DNA of 64,000 nucleotides from Rhodobacterales bacterium (GCA_021155205.1 JAJNPS010000040.1:24183-88182), one strand, 5' to 3'; numbered from the stretch's first letter, positions 9,336 to 17,643 are shown. Notes: generated by a model not told the origin, from the sequence alone. Program-made: numbers and translations.

Positions 9336-9381
9336 TTCTTCAGAAGAAACTCTTCCAAAGTATACACGGTTCTGCTATAAG
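9336..9381 (+). promoter_or_regulatory. Candidate operator and sigma-70-like promoter of the aminotransferase gene
   Basis: The perfect palindrome TTCTTCAGAAGAA is at 9336-9348. TTCCAA (9353-9358) and TATAAG (9376-9381), 17 bases apart, form a plausible -35/-10 pair. The spacing from palindrome to -10 is 27 bases, as at 2491-2536, and the TTCTGC before the -10 is shared. It lies in the region divergent from the XRE-cupin gene. Confidence 0.55.
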
Positions 9382-9451
9382 AGACACCAACAAAGAGCGC
9401 TGCCTGTGGCGAATGTCCGCAGCGCTAACGGGCTCGGTGGAGGAGAAGAAT

Positions 9452-9508
9452 TTGAAGCAAGCATCGAAAAAAACCGGGCCCTTGGACAACGAGGTCTGGC
9501 TGGCATGA
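9452..9508 (+). CDS. Possible 18-residue leader peptide before the aminotransferase
   Basis: TTG 9452 is preceded by GGAGGAG (9439-9445) at a six-base spacing, the strongest ribosome binding site in this region. The frame runs 18 codons to TGA 9506-9508, which overlaps the aminotransferase start in ATGA. That arrangement suggests translational coupling. The peptide is Lys-rich at the start, with no recognisable domain. It could equally be an untranslated stretch with a fortuitous site. Confidence 0.35.
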   Translation: MKQASKKTGPLDNEVWLA

Positions 9509-10905
9509 CGAACATCAAAGCCATCGCCGAAATGGACCGCAGGACCGTCCTGCATCCTGCAACGCAGCTCCACGATTATGCCAGCGGCGCGCTTGGCGAT
9601 CCGACTATTGTCACCGGTGGCTCGGGCATTCGCATCGAAGACGCCACGGGGCAAAGCCTGATCGACGGGTTTTCGGGGCTGTATTGCGTCAACATCGGCT
9701 ATGGCCGGACCGAAGTTGCCGAGGCAATTTCCCGGCAGGCCCATGCGCTCGCCTATTATCACACCTTTGCGGCCCATACCAATGAGCCGATGGCGATCCT
9801 ATCGGACCGTCTGGTGCGGATGGCTCCGGGCAAGCCTCGCAAGGTGTTTTACGGGATGTCGGGCTCGGATGCCAACGAGACGCAGGCGAAGCTGGTCTGG
9901 TACTACAACAATCTTCGCGGCCAGCCGAAAAAGAAAAAGATCATCTCGCGGGAGCGCGGCTTCCACGGCTGTTCGGTCGTCGCTGGGTCGATGACCGGGA
10001 TGTCCTACTATCACAAACACATGGACCTGCCGATAGACCGTGTGCTGCACACGGGCGTGCCCCACCACTATTGGGGTGCCGAGCCGGGTGAGACCGAGGA
10101 AGCGTTTTCGCGGAGGCGGGCCGAAGAGCTTGAGCAGATGATCCTGCGCGAGGGGCCTGAGACGATCGGAGCCTTCATCGGTGAGCCGGTTCTGGGCACT
10201 GGCGGCATCATTCCCCCGCCTGCGGGCTACTGGACCGAAATCCAGGCCGTGCTGCAACGCTACGACATCCTCTTGATCGCCGATGAGGTGGTCTGCGGGT
10301 TCGGGCGAACAGGGGCGGATTTCGGAAGCCACCTTTACGGCATGGAGCCGGACCTTGTGACCCTCGCCAAGGGGCTGACCTCTGGCTATGCGCCCCTGTC
10401 GGCCGCGATCATCGGCGAGAAGGTGGCAACGGTGATCGAAGAGGCGGCAGAGCGTGTCGGGCCGTTCTCGCATGGATACACCTACACCGGCCATCCGATC
10501 TCGGCTGCAGCCGCCAACGCGGTTCTCGACATCGTTGAGAAGGAGCAGCTGGCACACCGGGCAAGGGTTTGCGGGGAGCACTTCCAGCGGCGATTGCAGG
10601 AGCGGTTCTCCCAGCTTTCGATTGCCGGCGAGGTCCGGGGCGTGGGTCTGCTTGGTGCCGTTGAGTTCGTCGCGGATCGACAGACAAAAGCGCGGTTTGA
10701 CCCGAACCTCAAGGTCGGCCCCCGTATCTCGAAGGCCGCGCGCGCGGGGGGGCTAATCGCGCGCGCAATGCCGCATGGCGATATCCTCGGTTTCGCGCCG
10801 CCGCTTGTCGTGACCGAGGCCGAGATCGACGAGATTGTCGAACTTGCCTATCAGGCGACGAGGCAGGTCATGGATGAACTCGCAACGGAGGGAGAAATCC
10901 GTTAG
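9505..10905 (+). CDS. Class III pyridoxal-phosphate aminotransferase (omega-amino acid / putrescine type)
   Basis: 466 residues. It shows the N-terminal HPATQLHDY motif, the GSDANETQ segment, the catalytic aspartate in LLIADEVVCGFGR and the PLP lysine in TLAKGLTSGYAPLSA, followed by YTGHP. These mark an omega-amino-acid:pyruvate or polyamine:pyruvate transaminase. ATG 9505 is chosen at the family-consistent N-terminus; earlier in-frame codons do not look like protein. With the aldehyde dehydrogenase (2561) and the importer, it makes a take-up, transaminate and oxidise route for a diamine or omega-amino compound. Confidence 0.9.
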   Translation: MTNIKAIAEMDRRTVLHPATQLHDYASGALGDPTIVTGGSGIRIEDATGQSLIDGFSGLYCVNIGYGRTEVAEAISRQAHALAYYHTFAAHTNEPMAILSDRLVRMAPGKPRKVFYGMSGSDANETQAKLVWYYNNLRGQPKKKKIISRERGFHGCSVVAGSMTGMSYYHKHMDLPIDRVLHTGVPHHYWGAEPGETEEAFSRRRAEELEQMILREGPETIGAFIGEPVLGTGGIIPPPAGYWTEIQAVLQRYDILLIADEVVCGFGRTGADFGSHLYGMEPDLVTLAKGLTSGYAPLSAAIIGEKVATVIEEAAERVGPFSHGYTYTGHPISAAAANAVLDIVEKEQLAHRARVCGEHFQRRLQERFSQLSIAGEVRGVGLLGAVEFVADRQTKARFDPNLKVGPRISKAARAGGLIARAMPHGDILGFAPPLVVTEAEIDEIVELAYQATRQVMDELATEGEIR

Positions 10906-11002
10906 GTCCCCCTATGCAGACCTGCCGCGACAAAATGTGTTGCTGAAAGCATTTGCTGGCTAGCAACACCTTCTCCTCAGGACAATCGCCCCACTTAACC
11001 TT

Positions 11003-11036
11003 GGCAGGGCGCGGCATTGATCTTCCGTGCCCTGCC
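11003..11036 (+). terminator. Hairpin between aminotransferase and hydrolase genes
   Basis: GGCAGGGCGCGG (11003-11014) pairs with CCGTGCCCTGCC (11025-11036), with one G-U pair and a ten-base loop. A short T-run, CCTTTT, follows after about seven bases. It may end or attenuate the aminotransferase transcript. Confidence 0.45.
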
Positions 11037-11067
11037 ACAGATCCTTTTGACTCAACTGGAGACGCGA

Positions 11068-11895
11068 ATGAAGCAGCTAGCAGCCGGTGCCAATTTTGCC
11101 CGATTCGAGCTTGGTGATCTTGTCGTCATCGCGCTGCGGGACGGCTACGTGGACCTGCCCACTGACCGTTTGCGCAAATCGGACGGAAGCGCTTTTGGTG
11201 ACCACTTCCCTGCTCAGGTCGATCTGGTGAATGGAAAACTGCGCCTTTCGGTCAATGCTTTTCTGGTCATTGACGGCGAACGGCACATCTTGATCGATAC
11301 CGGGGCCAGCAACTACTGGGATCCAACCATGGGTCTCTTGTTCGCGGCTCTTGCCGAAGCCGGTGTCGATCGCGCAAAGATCAGGACGGTTGCGTTCACC
11401 CATAGCCACGAAGACCATGTGAACGGATTGCTTGACCTCGACGGCGCCCCTGCTTTCCCGCAGCTTGACCGAATCTACGTGCCCGAGAAGGAGGTTTCAC
11501 TGTTTGAAGCCTATCCGGGCCTGGTGCAATTCCTGCCGCTCATCACGCCATTGCCCTGGGGGACTTGCATCGAAAACCGCATCACTGCCGTTCAGGCGGA
11601 TGGCCACGAGGTGGGACATACTGCCTTTGAAATATCCAGCGCCGGTGAAACCCTGCTCATCTGGGGCGACATCATACATGTGCCGTCGATCCAGTTCGCC
11701 CAGCCAGAGGTAAGCTGGGGGTTCGACAACGATCAGGCGCAGGCCCGTTTGACGCGAAAGATTATGCTGGCTCGGGCAACCTGGCCGAACTGCCACGTGG
11801 CAGGCGCGCACCTTGAATTTCCGGGTGTTGGGACCGTGGCTAAGTCTGGAAATGGCTACTTTTTTAAGCCTCTGACATTGGCTTTGGTCCGGTAG
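11068..11895 (+). CDS. Metallo-beta-lactamase-fold hydrolase
   Basis: 275 residues. The metal-binding motif is THSHEDHVNG (HxHxDH), with later metal ligands plausible in GHEVGHT, WGDIIH and AGAHLEFPG. It has no signal peptide, so it is probably cytosolic. ATG 11068 follows GGAGAC. The family includes lactonases, thioesterase-like hydrolases and others, and the substrate is unknown here. Its place after the polyamine aminotransferase hints at a link to the same locus, but an IS element lies immediately downstream. Confidence 0.85.
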   Translation: MKQLAAGANFARFELGDLVVIALRDGYVDLPTDRLRKSDGSAFGDHFPAQVDLVNGKLRLSVNAFLVIDGERHILIDTGASNYWDPTMGLLFAALAEAGVDRAKIRTVAFTHSHEDHVNGLLDLDGAPAFPQLDRIYVPEKEVSLFEAYPGLVQFLPLITPLPWGTCIENRITAVQADGHEVGHTAFEISSAGETLLIWGDIIHVPSIQFAQPEVSWGFDNDQAQARLTRKIMLARATWPNCHVAGAHLEFPGVGTVAKSGNGYFFKPLTLALVR

Positions 11896-11942
11896 TCTAT
11901 TCCTTGCCATGAGGTGTCGTCAGAGTATCCGTTTTGATCAAG

Positions 11943-12932
11943 TCACGGCGTTGTTGCGCAACTCACGCCTGAGGCATGATTGCCCCTTTCCCCTTCTGCA
12001 TCAGGCCAAGCGATGATCTCGGCCGTTCCGAGGGCCGAGAAGCGGTTCATCAGGGCGACGCGGATCGGGATTTCGGCGGTCTGGCGGTCGGGGTCTCTGG
12101 CGGCGATGCGTTCCCTGAACGCCTTGAGGCAGCGCATCTTTGCCTCGATCCGGCTTCGGACGTGGTATCCTGTCCAGCGCTTCCAGAATGCCCTGCCATA
12201 GTGCCGGGTGGCACGCAGAGTTTCGTTTCTAGCGATTGCGGCCTGGCAGTCTTCTTTCCATGGCCGCCCGTTCTTTCGGATCGGGATGATAGCGATGGCC
12301 TGCCGGTCAATGATGGCCGTGTGGCAACGACGGGTGTCATACGCCCCATCAGCGGTCACGGTGCCGATCTCGTCGCCGTCCGGTATCTGGTCGAGCAGTT
12401 CCGGCAGAACGGGACTGTCGCCATCGCTGCTGGGGGTAAACTCCACCGCCCGGATGTCCGAGGTGGCCGTGTCCATGGCCAGATGGACCTTGCGCCATTG
12501 GCGGCGGCCCTGAATGCCGTGCATATGGGCCTGCCATTCGCCGTCGCCGAGAAACTTGATCCCGGTGCTGTCCACCAGCAGGTTCAGCGGGCCGTCGACG
12601 CGCCGATACGGGATCTGGACGGCGAGCGTCTTCTGCCTCCGGCACAAGGTCGTGTAATCCGGCACGGCCCAGTCCAGGTCGGCCATCTTCAGCAGGCTGG
12701 CGACCATCCCTGTCGTTTGCCTGAGTGGCAGCTTGAACAGAACCTTGATGGTCAGACAGAACTGGATCGCGGCATCCGAGAACACCGCAGGGCGACCTGG
12801 GCCGCCGTCAGGCGGCGCGAGCCAGGTCATCTCCTTGTCCAGCCAGATCAGCAAAGACCCGCGCTTGCGCAGCGAGGCAGTGTAGCTGGACCAGTTCGTC
12901 GTGCGGTAGCGGGCGGGTGATGGCTTACTCAT
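11943..12932 (-). CDS. IS5-family transposase
   Basis: 329 residues, full length. N-terminal TTNWSSYTASLRKRGSL and GRPAVFSDAAI are typical of IS5-group transposases. DDE residues are likely in LLVDSTGIK, TADGAYDT and the C-terminal YHVRSRIEAKMR. The last codons read through the left inverted repeat, and the TGA stop (11945-11943) is completed by flanking DNA. The frame is intact, so the element may be active. Confidence 0.88.
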   Translation of the reverse strand: MSKPSPARYRTTNWSSYTASLRKRGSLLIWLDKEMTWLAPPDGGPGRPAVFSDAAIQFCLTIKVLFKLPLRQTTGMVASLLKMADLDWAVPDYTTLCRRQKTLAVQIPYRRVDGPLNLLVDSTGIKFLGDGEWQAHMHGIQGRRQWRKVHLAMDTATSDIRAVEFTPSSDGDSPVLPELLDQIPDGDEIGTVTADGAYDTRRCHTAIIDRQAIAIIPIRKNGRPWKEDCQAAIARNETLRATRHYGRAFWKRWTGYHVRSRIEAKMRCLKAFRERIAARDPDRQTAEIPIRVALMNRFSALGTAEIIAWPDAEGERGNHASGVSCATTP

Positions 12933-12998
12933 GCGGCCTGTCTAACCGCATGGATTCACGATGTGAATCCTAGGCAGACAGAGTTGTGCAACAACGCC
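11947..12998. mobile_element. Complete IS5-family insertion sequence
   Basis: The 18-base terminal inverted repeats are GGCGTTGTTGCGCAACTC (11947-11964) and GAGTTGTGCAACAACGCC (12981-12998), one mismatch apart, giving a 1052-bp element. One transposase gene fills it on the minus strand. I see no target duplication: the flanks are TCAC and GATG. The two ends may therefore derive from different insertions or from a later rearrangement. Confidence 0.85.
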
Positions 12999-13019
12999 GA
13001 TGCGCTTCCAGAATCCTGA

Positions 13020-13130
13020 GGGGAGTATGACCGCTTCTATACGAACCCGCCTTGGGGTCGCTACAATGAGGGCCGAAGCATAAACGTATTCGTTCAACGC
13101 GGGATCGAAACTATAGCGAATCGACCAAAG
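13020..13130 (+). pseudogene. Small gene fragment with an NPPWG motif, next to the IS element
   Basis: Between the IS right end and hypB, one plus-strand frame after TGA 13017-13019 encodes YTNPPWGRYNEG and INVFVQRGIE. This resembles the catalytic NPPW-containing block of methyltransferase-fold proteins such as the BpsA (N4-bis(aminopropyl)spermidine synthase) family. No start codon or C-terminal part can be traced, so it is probably a relic. The remaining bases of 12999-13228 show nothing else. Confidence 0.3.
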
Positions 13131-13228
13131 AAACGACAATCCATTCTGTATGCGCAACACTTGGTGAGCGTCTGCGATAATTGCGATGACGGTCCCCCAC
13201 GAAGAGATGTAAACTATTCGACGTGTCT

Positions 13229-14185
13229 TCAGATGGCATTGCGGAGCTGCATCAGCCTGTCCAACCATGTCTCGAGGTTCTGACCGGTCTTCGCCGACAG
13301 GCAGATGATTTCAGCCCTTGGATTCACAGCGCGAATGTTGTCGCAACAGGCTGCCTCGTCGAACCCGACATGCGGGGCAAGGTCCATCTTGTTCACGACG
13401 ACGATCTTCACCGCCCGGAACATGTGCGGATATTTCAGCGGCTTGTCCTCGCCCTCGGTGGTCGAGATCACGGCGATCTTCATGGCTTCGCCAAGATCGA
13501 ACATCGCCGGGCACACCAGGTTGCCGACGTTCTCAATCAGGAGAAGCGAGCCCGGTGCCGGGTTCAGCGCACGGGCGGCTTCGGCGACCATGTCGGCTTC
13601 AAGATGGCACCCCGCACCGGTGTTGACCTGGATCGCCGGCGCCCCGGCGGCGCGTATACGGTCGGCATCGTGGGTGGTCATCTGGTCGCCCTCGATGACC
13701 GAGATTGCCACCTGATCCTTTAGCGCCCTGATTGTCGCCTCCAGCAGGGCCGTCTTGCCCGACCCGGGAGAGGAGACGAAGTTCAGGGCGAGCACGCCGC
13801 GCCCCTCGAACCAGCCGCGGTTGTGGGCGGCGATGGCGTCATTCTTTCCCAGGATTGCGGCCTCAAGCGCCACGACGCGGTTGTCGGTGCCGTGCCCGTG
13901 ATCGTGATCGTGATCATGGATGTGGTCGTGATCGTGCGTGTGGTCATGGCTGTGGCTTTGCACATGGCCGTGCGCGTCGGCCTTGGAATGGCCGTGGTCA
14001 CGCAGATGATCGTGGTGGTGCGTGTGGTCATGCAGATGGTCATGTGGCAGACCGTGGGCATGGGCGAAGGCATGCGCCTCGGCGAGAGATGAGGCGCTGT
14101 CGCGCAATTTTCGCGTCACGCCGGTCTTGACGTCGGTCATCGAGACCTCGCTGTTCGGATCGGCACAGCCGCAGACACCACACAT
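13229..14185 (-). CDS. hypB: Hydrogenase nickel-incorporation GTPase HypB
   Basis: 318 residues. It starts MCGVCGC, the N-terminal metal-binding motif. Next is a His/Asp-rich stretch of about 65 residues (around 35-100), the nickel-storage type of extension. The G domain has P-loop SSPGSGKTALLE, the EGDQ segment, the metal/dimer region GAGCHLEADM and NKMDL. ATG 14185 overlaps the hypA stop (TGATG) and has AGGGAGGA before it. HypB delivers nickel to the hydrogenase large subunit with HypA. It is the last gene of the minus-strand hydrogenase cluster. Confidence 0.96.
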   Translation of the reverse strand: MCGVCGCADPNSEVSMTDVKTGVTRKLRDSASSLAEAHAFAHAHGLPHDHLHDHTHHHDHLRDHGHSKADAHGHVQSHSHDHTHDHDHIHDHDHDHGHGTDNRVVALEAAILGKNDAIAAHNRGWFEGRGVLALNFVSSPGSGKTALLEATIRALKDQVAISVIEGDQMTTHDADRIRAAGAPAIQVNTGAGCHLEADMVAEAARALNPAPGSLLLIENVGNLVCPAMFDLGEAMKIAVISTTEGEDKPLKYPHMFRAVKIVVVNKMDLAPHVGFDEAACCDNIRAVNPRAEIICLSAKTGQNLETWLDRLMQLRNAI

Positions 14186-14427
14186 CACGCTTCCTCCCTG
14201 ATTTCGAAATCCCGCACGGTGAAGGTGTCGCCCTCGGCATCGATGAAGCCGAGGGTCGTCCCTGCCAGTGCGGTCTTTTCCGTCACGATATCCCAGCAGA
14301 ACGCCAGCGCCCCCCGTTCGATGCAGGCATGCGGCCCGATGGCGACCCGCACGCCCTTGATCGGGCGGCCGCGCGCGTGTTCGCCAACAATGGCGGCGAT
14401 GCTGCGGGCCATGCCAAGCTCGTGCAT
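14185..14427 (-). CDS. hypA: Truncated HypA-type nickel chaperone lacking the zinc finger
   Basis: 80 residues against about 113 usual. The N-terminus MHELGMARSI has the nickel-binding Met-His-Glu, and GALAFCWDIV and GTTLGFIDAEG follow the family. The segment that should carry two CxxC zinc motifs is absent: the sequence passes directly from DAEG to DTFTVRDFEI, the normal C-terminal strand. Only one cysteine besides the N-terminal half remains. The frame is intact and overlaps both neighbours by one base, so this looks like a clean in-frame loss, not decay. HypA normally hands nickel to the large subunit together with HypB. Confidence 0.9.
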   Translation of the reverse strand: MHELGMARSIAAIVGEHARGRPIKGVRVAIGPHACIERGALAFCWDIVTEKTALAGTTLGFIDAEGDTFTVRDFEIREEA

Positions 14428-15164
14428 CAGACCATATCCAATGCGAGGGGGAGGGTTTCTCGGATGATGTGGAAGCCGATCAAGACAGCCACGCCTGCAA
14501 CGCCGATCTGCAGCCATCGGTTCAATTGCGTCGCGCGGGTTTCGATTTGCGAAATCGGCAGGCTGACAACGGCAGACAGTGCGGCCATGCCGAGCATCGA
14601 TCCCAGGCCGAAGCAGACGACGTAGGACAGCGCCAGGGTAGCCGAGCCCGTCGCCGCTGCGGCCAGCGCGATCAGTCCGGCTGATCCTGCCGCACCATGG
14701 ACCAGGCCGACCATCAGCGCGCGCCACGGGAACCCGTCTGGATGTGCGTGGTCATGCGCTCGGCTCTTGGGCGAGGCTCCGGCATGGCTGTGGACATGGA
14801 CATGTGGCTTGCCGTCCATGTGGTCATGCATATGAAAATGAACGCGTTTCTGATACATCCGGCGCAGAACATCCAGCCCCAGCCCCACTAGCATCACCCC
14901 CACCCCGAACTCCAGAGCGGCTGCGCGGGCTTCGGTTAGGGCAAAACTGAAGACCAGAACCGCCATGGACAGGGCAAAAAGCATGATGGTGTGGCCTATC
15001 CCCCAGGCCATGCCGCGCAGCGCCAGACGTCCTTTGCCATCGGCGGCCAGCGTACTCATCGCCGCCAGATGATCGGCCTCTAGTGCATGGGTCATGCCCA
15101 TGAGCAGCCCCAGAAAAAGGAAACCCGCAGTTGATGGCCCGATGAAACTTGCGACGACGTCCAT
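14427..15164 (-). CDS. Nickel/cobalt permease of the NicO / UreH-like type
   Basis: 245 residues with about six membrane segments. The first helix region carries HALEADHLAAM, a variant of the H-A-x-D-H signature of nickel/cobalt transporters. A cytosolic or periplasmic loop of about 35 residues (from about 112) is very rich in His (HFHMHDHMDGKPHVHVHSH), expected to bind nickel. The stop overlaps the hypA start. It probably supplies nickel for the hydrogenase active site. Confidence 0.85.
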   Translation of the reverse strand: MDVVASFIGPSTAGFLFLGLLMGMTHALEADHLAAMSTLAADGKGRLALRGMAWGIGHTIMLFALSMAVLVFSFALTEARAAALEFGVGVMLVGLGLDVLRRMYQKRVHFHMHDHMDGKPHVHVHSHAGASPKSRAHDHAHPDGFPWRALMVGLVHGAAGSAGLIALAAAATGSATLALSYVVCFGLGSMLGMAALSAVVSLPISQIETRATQLNRWLQIGVAGVAVLIGFHIIRETLPLALDMV

Positions 15165-15176
15165 TACTTTTGCCTT

Positions 15177-16223
15177 TCAGCAGATGCGGGGCAGTTGCTC
15201 GCCCACCAGCATGTCGACGATACGCCCGCCACCGAAAACGGTTTTCATCACGACGGTGCCCGGATGTGAGGCAGTTGCGCGGCCAATGATGCAGGCGCCC
15301 TGTCCTTCGGGGGTGGCGCGCATTGCGGCCAGGGCGGTCTCGGCCTGATCCGGGGGCACGAAGAGCACCAGTGTGCCTTCGTTGGCCAGATACAGGGGAT
15401 CGAGGCCGAGGATCTCGCAGACCCCCTTGACTTCGGGGCGGAGCGGCAGGTCGGTCTCCATGATCTCGACCCCTACGCCCGCCGCATCCGCGATTTCGTT
15501 CAGAGCCGAGGCAAGGCCGCCGCGCGTCGCGTCACGGGCAGCCCGCACACCAGGGGCGGCCGCCAGCACCGCTTCCATCAGGTGGTTGAGCGGCTGGCAG
15601 TCCGAGGTGATGTCGGTTGTCAGCGCCATGTCGCCGCGGGCGGCCAGGATGGCGGCTCCGTGATCGCCCAGCACGCCGTTCACGATGGCCACATCGCCGG
15701 GTTGCACCGAGCCCGCGACGAGGTTGCGCCCCGGCGGGATCACCCCGACGCCCGAAGTGGTGATAAACACCCCGTCACCCGATCCCTTGCCCACTACCTT
15801 GGTATCGCCCGTGACGATCCGCACACCCGCTTCGTCCGCCGCCGCCTGCATCGAGGCCGCGATGCGGCGCAGTGTGGTGATTTCGACGCCTTCCTCGATG
15901 ATAAAGGCGGCCGAAAGCCACAACGGCCGCGCGCCGCCGACGACCAGGTCGTTGACTGTGCCGCAGACCGCGATGGTGCCGATGTCGCCGCCGGGAAACT
16001 CCATCGGCGAGACGACGAAACTGTCGGTGGTGAAGGCAAGCTGGGCGCCCGGCTCCAGCAGGGAAGGATGCATCAGTCGAGCCTGATCCTCCATCCCCGG
16101 CGGCGCGAAGACCGAGGTGAACACATCCTCAATCAGATCGCGCATTGCCTTGCCGCCGCCGCCGTGGGCCAGCGTCACCCGGTCGGCAACGACGCGACGG
16201 GGGGGGCGCAACTGCTGGTTCAC
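15177..16223 (-). CDS. hypE: Hydrogenase maturation protein HypE
   Basis: 348 residues. The N-terminal LAHGGGGKAMRDLI and the GTVNDLVVGG and TGDTKVV motifs belong to the AIR-synthase-like ATPase HypE. The C-terminus ends PRIC, the cysteine that receives the carbamoyl group from HypF and is dehydrated to thiocyanate. HypE and HypF together make the cyanide ligands of the NiFe centre. Start ATG 16223 overlaps the hypD stop. Confidence 0.97.
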   Translation of the reverse strand: MNQQLRPPRRVVADRVTLAHGGGGKAMRDLIEDVFTSVFAPPGMEDQARLMHPSLLEPGAQLAFTTDSFVVSPMEFPGGDIGTIAVCGTVNDLVVGGARPLWLSAAFIIEEGVEITTLRRIAASMQAAADEAGVRIVTGDTKVVGKGSGDGVFITTSGVGVIPPGRNLVAGSVQPGDVAIVNGVLGDHGAAILAARGDMALTTDITSDCQPLNHLMEAVLAAAPGVRAARDATRGGLASALNEIADAAGVGVEIMETDLPLRPEVKGVCEILGLDPLYLANEGTLVLFVPPDQAETALAAMRATPEGQGACIIGRATASHPGTVVMKTVFGGGRIVDMLVGEQLPRIC

Positions 16224-17359
16224 AGCGCCTCCTCCAACCGCAGCCCGCCATACTGGTAGTAAGCCGCACAGGCGCCTTCGGAGCTGACCATCAGCGCTCC
16301 GAGCGGCATCTCGGGCGTGCAGCCCTTGCCGAACTGCGGGCAGGCATGCGGCTTGATCCGGCCCGTCATCACGTCACCGCAGCGGCAGCCATCAGGTTCG
16401 GCGACCATGCGCGGACCCTTGCCGTAGCCGACCCCGAACTTGACCTCGGCATCCCAAGCAGCATAGGCGGGGCGGATGCGCACGCCGCTTGCATCGATCT
16501 CGCCCAGGCCGCGCCATTCGAAACTGGGCCGCGGCTCATAGACCTCGGCGCAGGCCGCAAGCGAGACTGGGTTGCCGTCATCCGGGACGACGCGGGAGTA
16601 CTGATTTTCCACCTCGGCGCGGCCGTCACGGATCTGCTCCAGCACCATCAGCACCGATTGAAGCAAATCCAGGGGCTCGAACCCCGCCACTACGATAGGC
16701 TTGCCATAGTCACGGGCGATGAAGTCATAGGGCCGCACCCCGATCACCATCGAGACATGACCCGGCCCGACAAAGCCGTCGAGAATCATGTGCGGATCGT
16801 CGAGCAGCGCCTTGATCGGCGGCGGCACGGTGATGTGGTTGCAGAAGACCGAGAAATTGGTCTGGTTGTCCGCTGCTGCCTGCAAGATCGTCAGCGCAGT
16901 CGAGGGCGTAGTTGTCTCGAACCCGAGGCCGAAGAAGACTACCTCGCGGTCGGGGTGGCGCCGAGCTAGTTCCAGTGCGTCGAGCGGCGAATATACCATA
17001 CGGATGTCGGCGCCGTCGGCCTTGGCCTGGATCAGCGACTTGCGATGCCCCGGCACCCGCATCGCGTCGCCGAAGGTGGTCATGATGACGCCCGGCCGTT
17101 CTGCGATCTCGACGCATTCGTCGATCCGGCTCATCGGCAGCACGCAGACCGGGCAGCCCGGTCCGTGGATGAACTCAAGCCCTGGCGGCGTCAGTTTGTC
17201 GAGGCCATAGCGAAAGATCGCATGGGTGTGGCCGCCGCAGATCTCCATGATATGGACGGGCTTTTCCTTGGTCGCGCCAATTTCGTCGGTGACACGGGCG
17301 ATGGCGGCTAGGACGCCGCGTGCGGCGACAGGATCGCGGAATTCATCTGCGTAGTTCAT
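16220..17359 (-). CDS. hypD: Hydrogenase maturation protein HypD
   Basis: 379 residues. The conserved motifs MEICGGHTH and HGPGCPVCVLP are present, as are FETTTPSTA and the C-terminal cysteine cluster (DGCRCGDVMTG, CPQFGKGCTP) that binds the [4Fe-4S] cluster. HypD with HypC is the scaffold on which Fe(CN)2CO is assembled. ATG 17359 overlaps the hypC stop. Confidence 0.97.
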   Translation of the reverse strand: MNYADEFRDPVAARGVLAAIARVTDEIGATKEKPVHIMEICGGHTHAIFRYGLDKLTPPGLEFIHGPGCPVCVLPMSRIDECVEIAERPGVIMTTFGDAMRVPGHRKSLIQAKADGADIRMVYSPLDALELARRHPDREVVFFGLGFETTTPSTALTILQAAADNQTNFSVFCNHITVPPPIKALLDDPHMILDGFVGPGHVSMVIGVRPYDFIARDYGKPIVVAGFEPLDLLQSVLMVLEQIRDGRAEVENQYSRVVPDDGNPVSLAACAEVYEPRPSFEWRGLGEIDASGVRIRPAYAAWDAEVKFGVGYGKGPRMVAEPDGCRCGDVMTGRIKPHACPQFGKGCTPEMPLGALMVSSEGACAAYYQYGGLRLEEAL

Positions 17360-17643
17360 GATGCCAACATCCTTTCCGAAGCTTTCATCGCCTCGATCTC
17401 GGCCTGCGCCTCGCCAAGCTGGCGCAGCACGTCAAGGGTCAGCGCGGCCTCTTGCTCGTTGATCCGGCTCATTGCAAAGCCGACGTGGATCAAGGACCAG
17501 GTGCCGATCAGCGCTTCGATCGGCTCGTCCTTCAGGATGCAGGCGACATTGACCTGACGGCGGACGCCCATCACCTCGACGGTAGCGAGCTTTCGGCGGG
17601 CATCGGCGATTGCGACAATCCTGCCCGGGATTCCAAGGCACAT
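17356..17643 (-). CDS. hypC: Hydrogenase assembly chaperone HypC/HupF
   Basis: 95 residues. It begins MCLGIPGRIV, with the essential N-terminal Cys2, and contains VGFAMSRINEQEA, both typical of HypC. It transfers the iron-ligand unit from HypD to the large subunit. It starts inside the 3' end of hypF, which overlaps it by 73 bases, and ends overlapping hypD. Confidence 0.96.
   Translation of the reverse strand: MCLGIPGRIVAIADARRKLATVEVMGVRRQVNVACILKDEPIEALIGTWSLIHVGFAMSRINEQEAALTLDVLRQLGEAQAEIEAMKASERMLAS

Noticed and set aside
13860..14060. Apparent tandem repeat of GTG/ATC-rich DNA
   Set aside because: It is the coding sequence of the His/Asp-rich stretch of HypB, not a satellite or CRISPR-like repeat.
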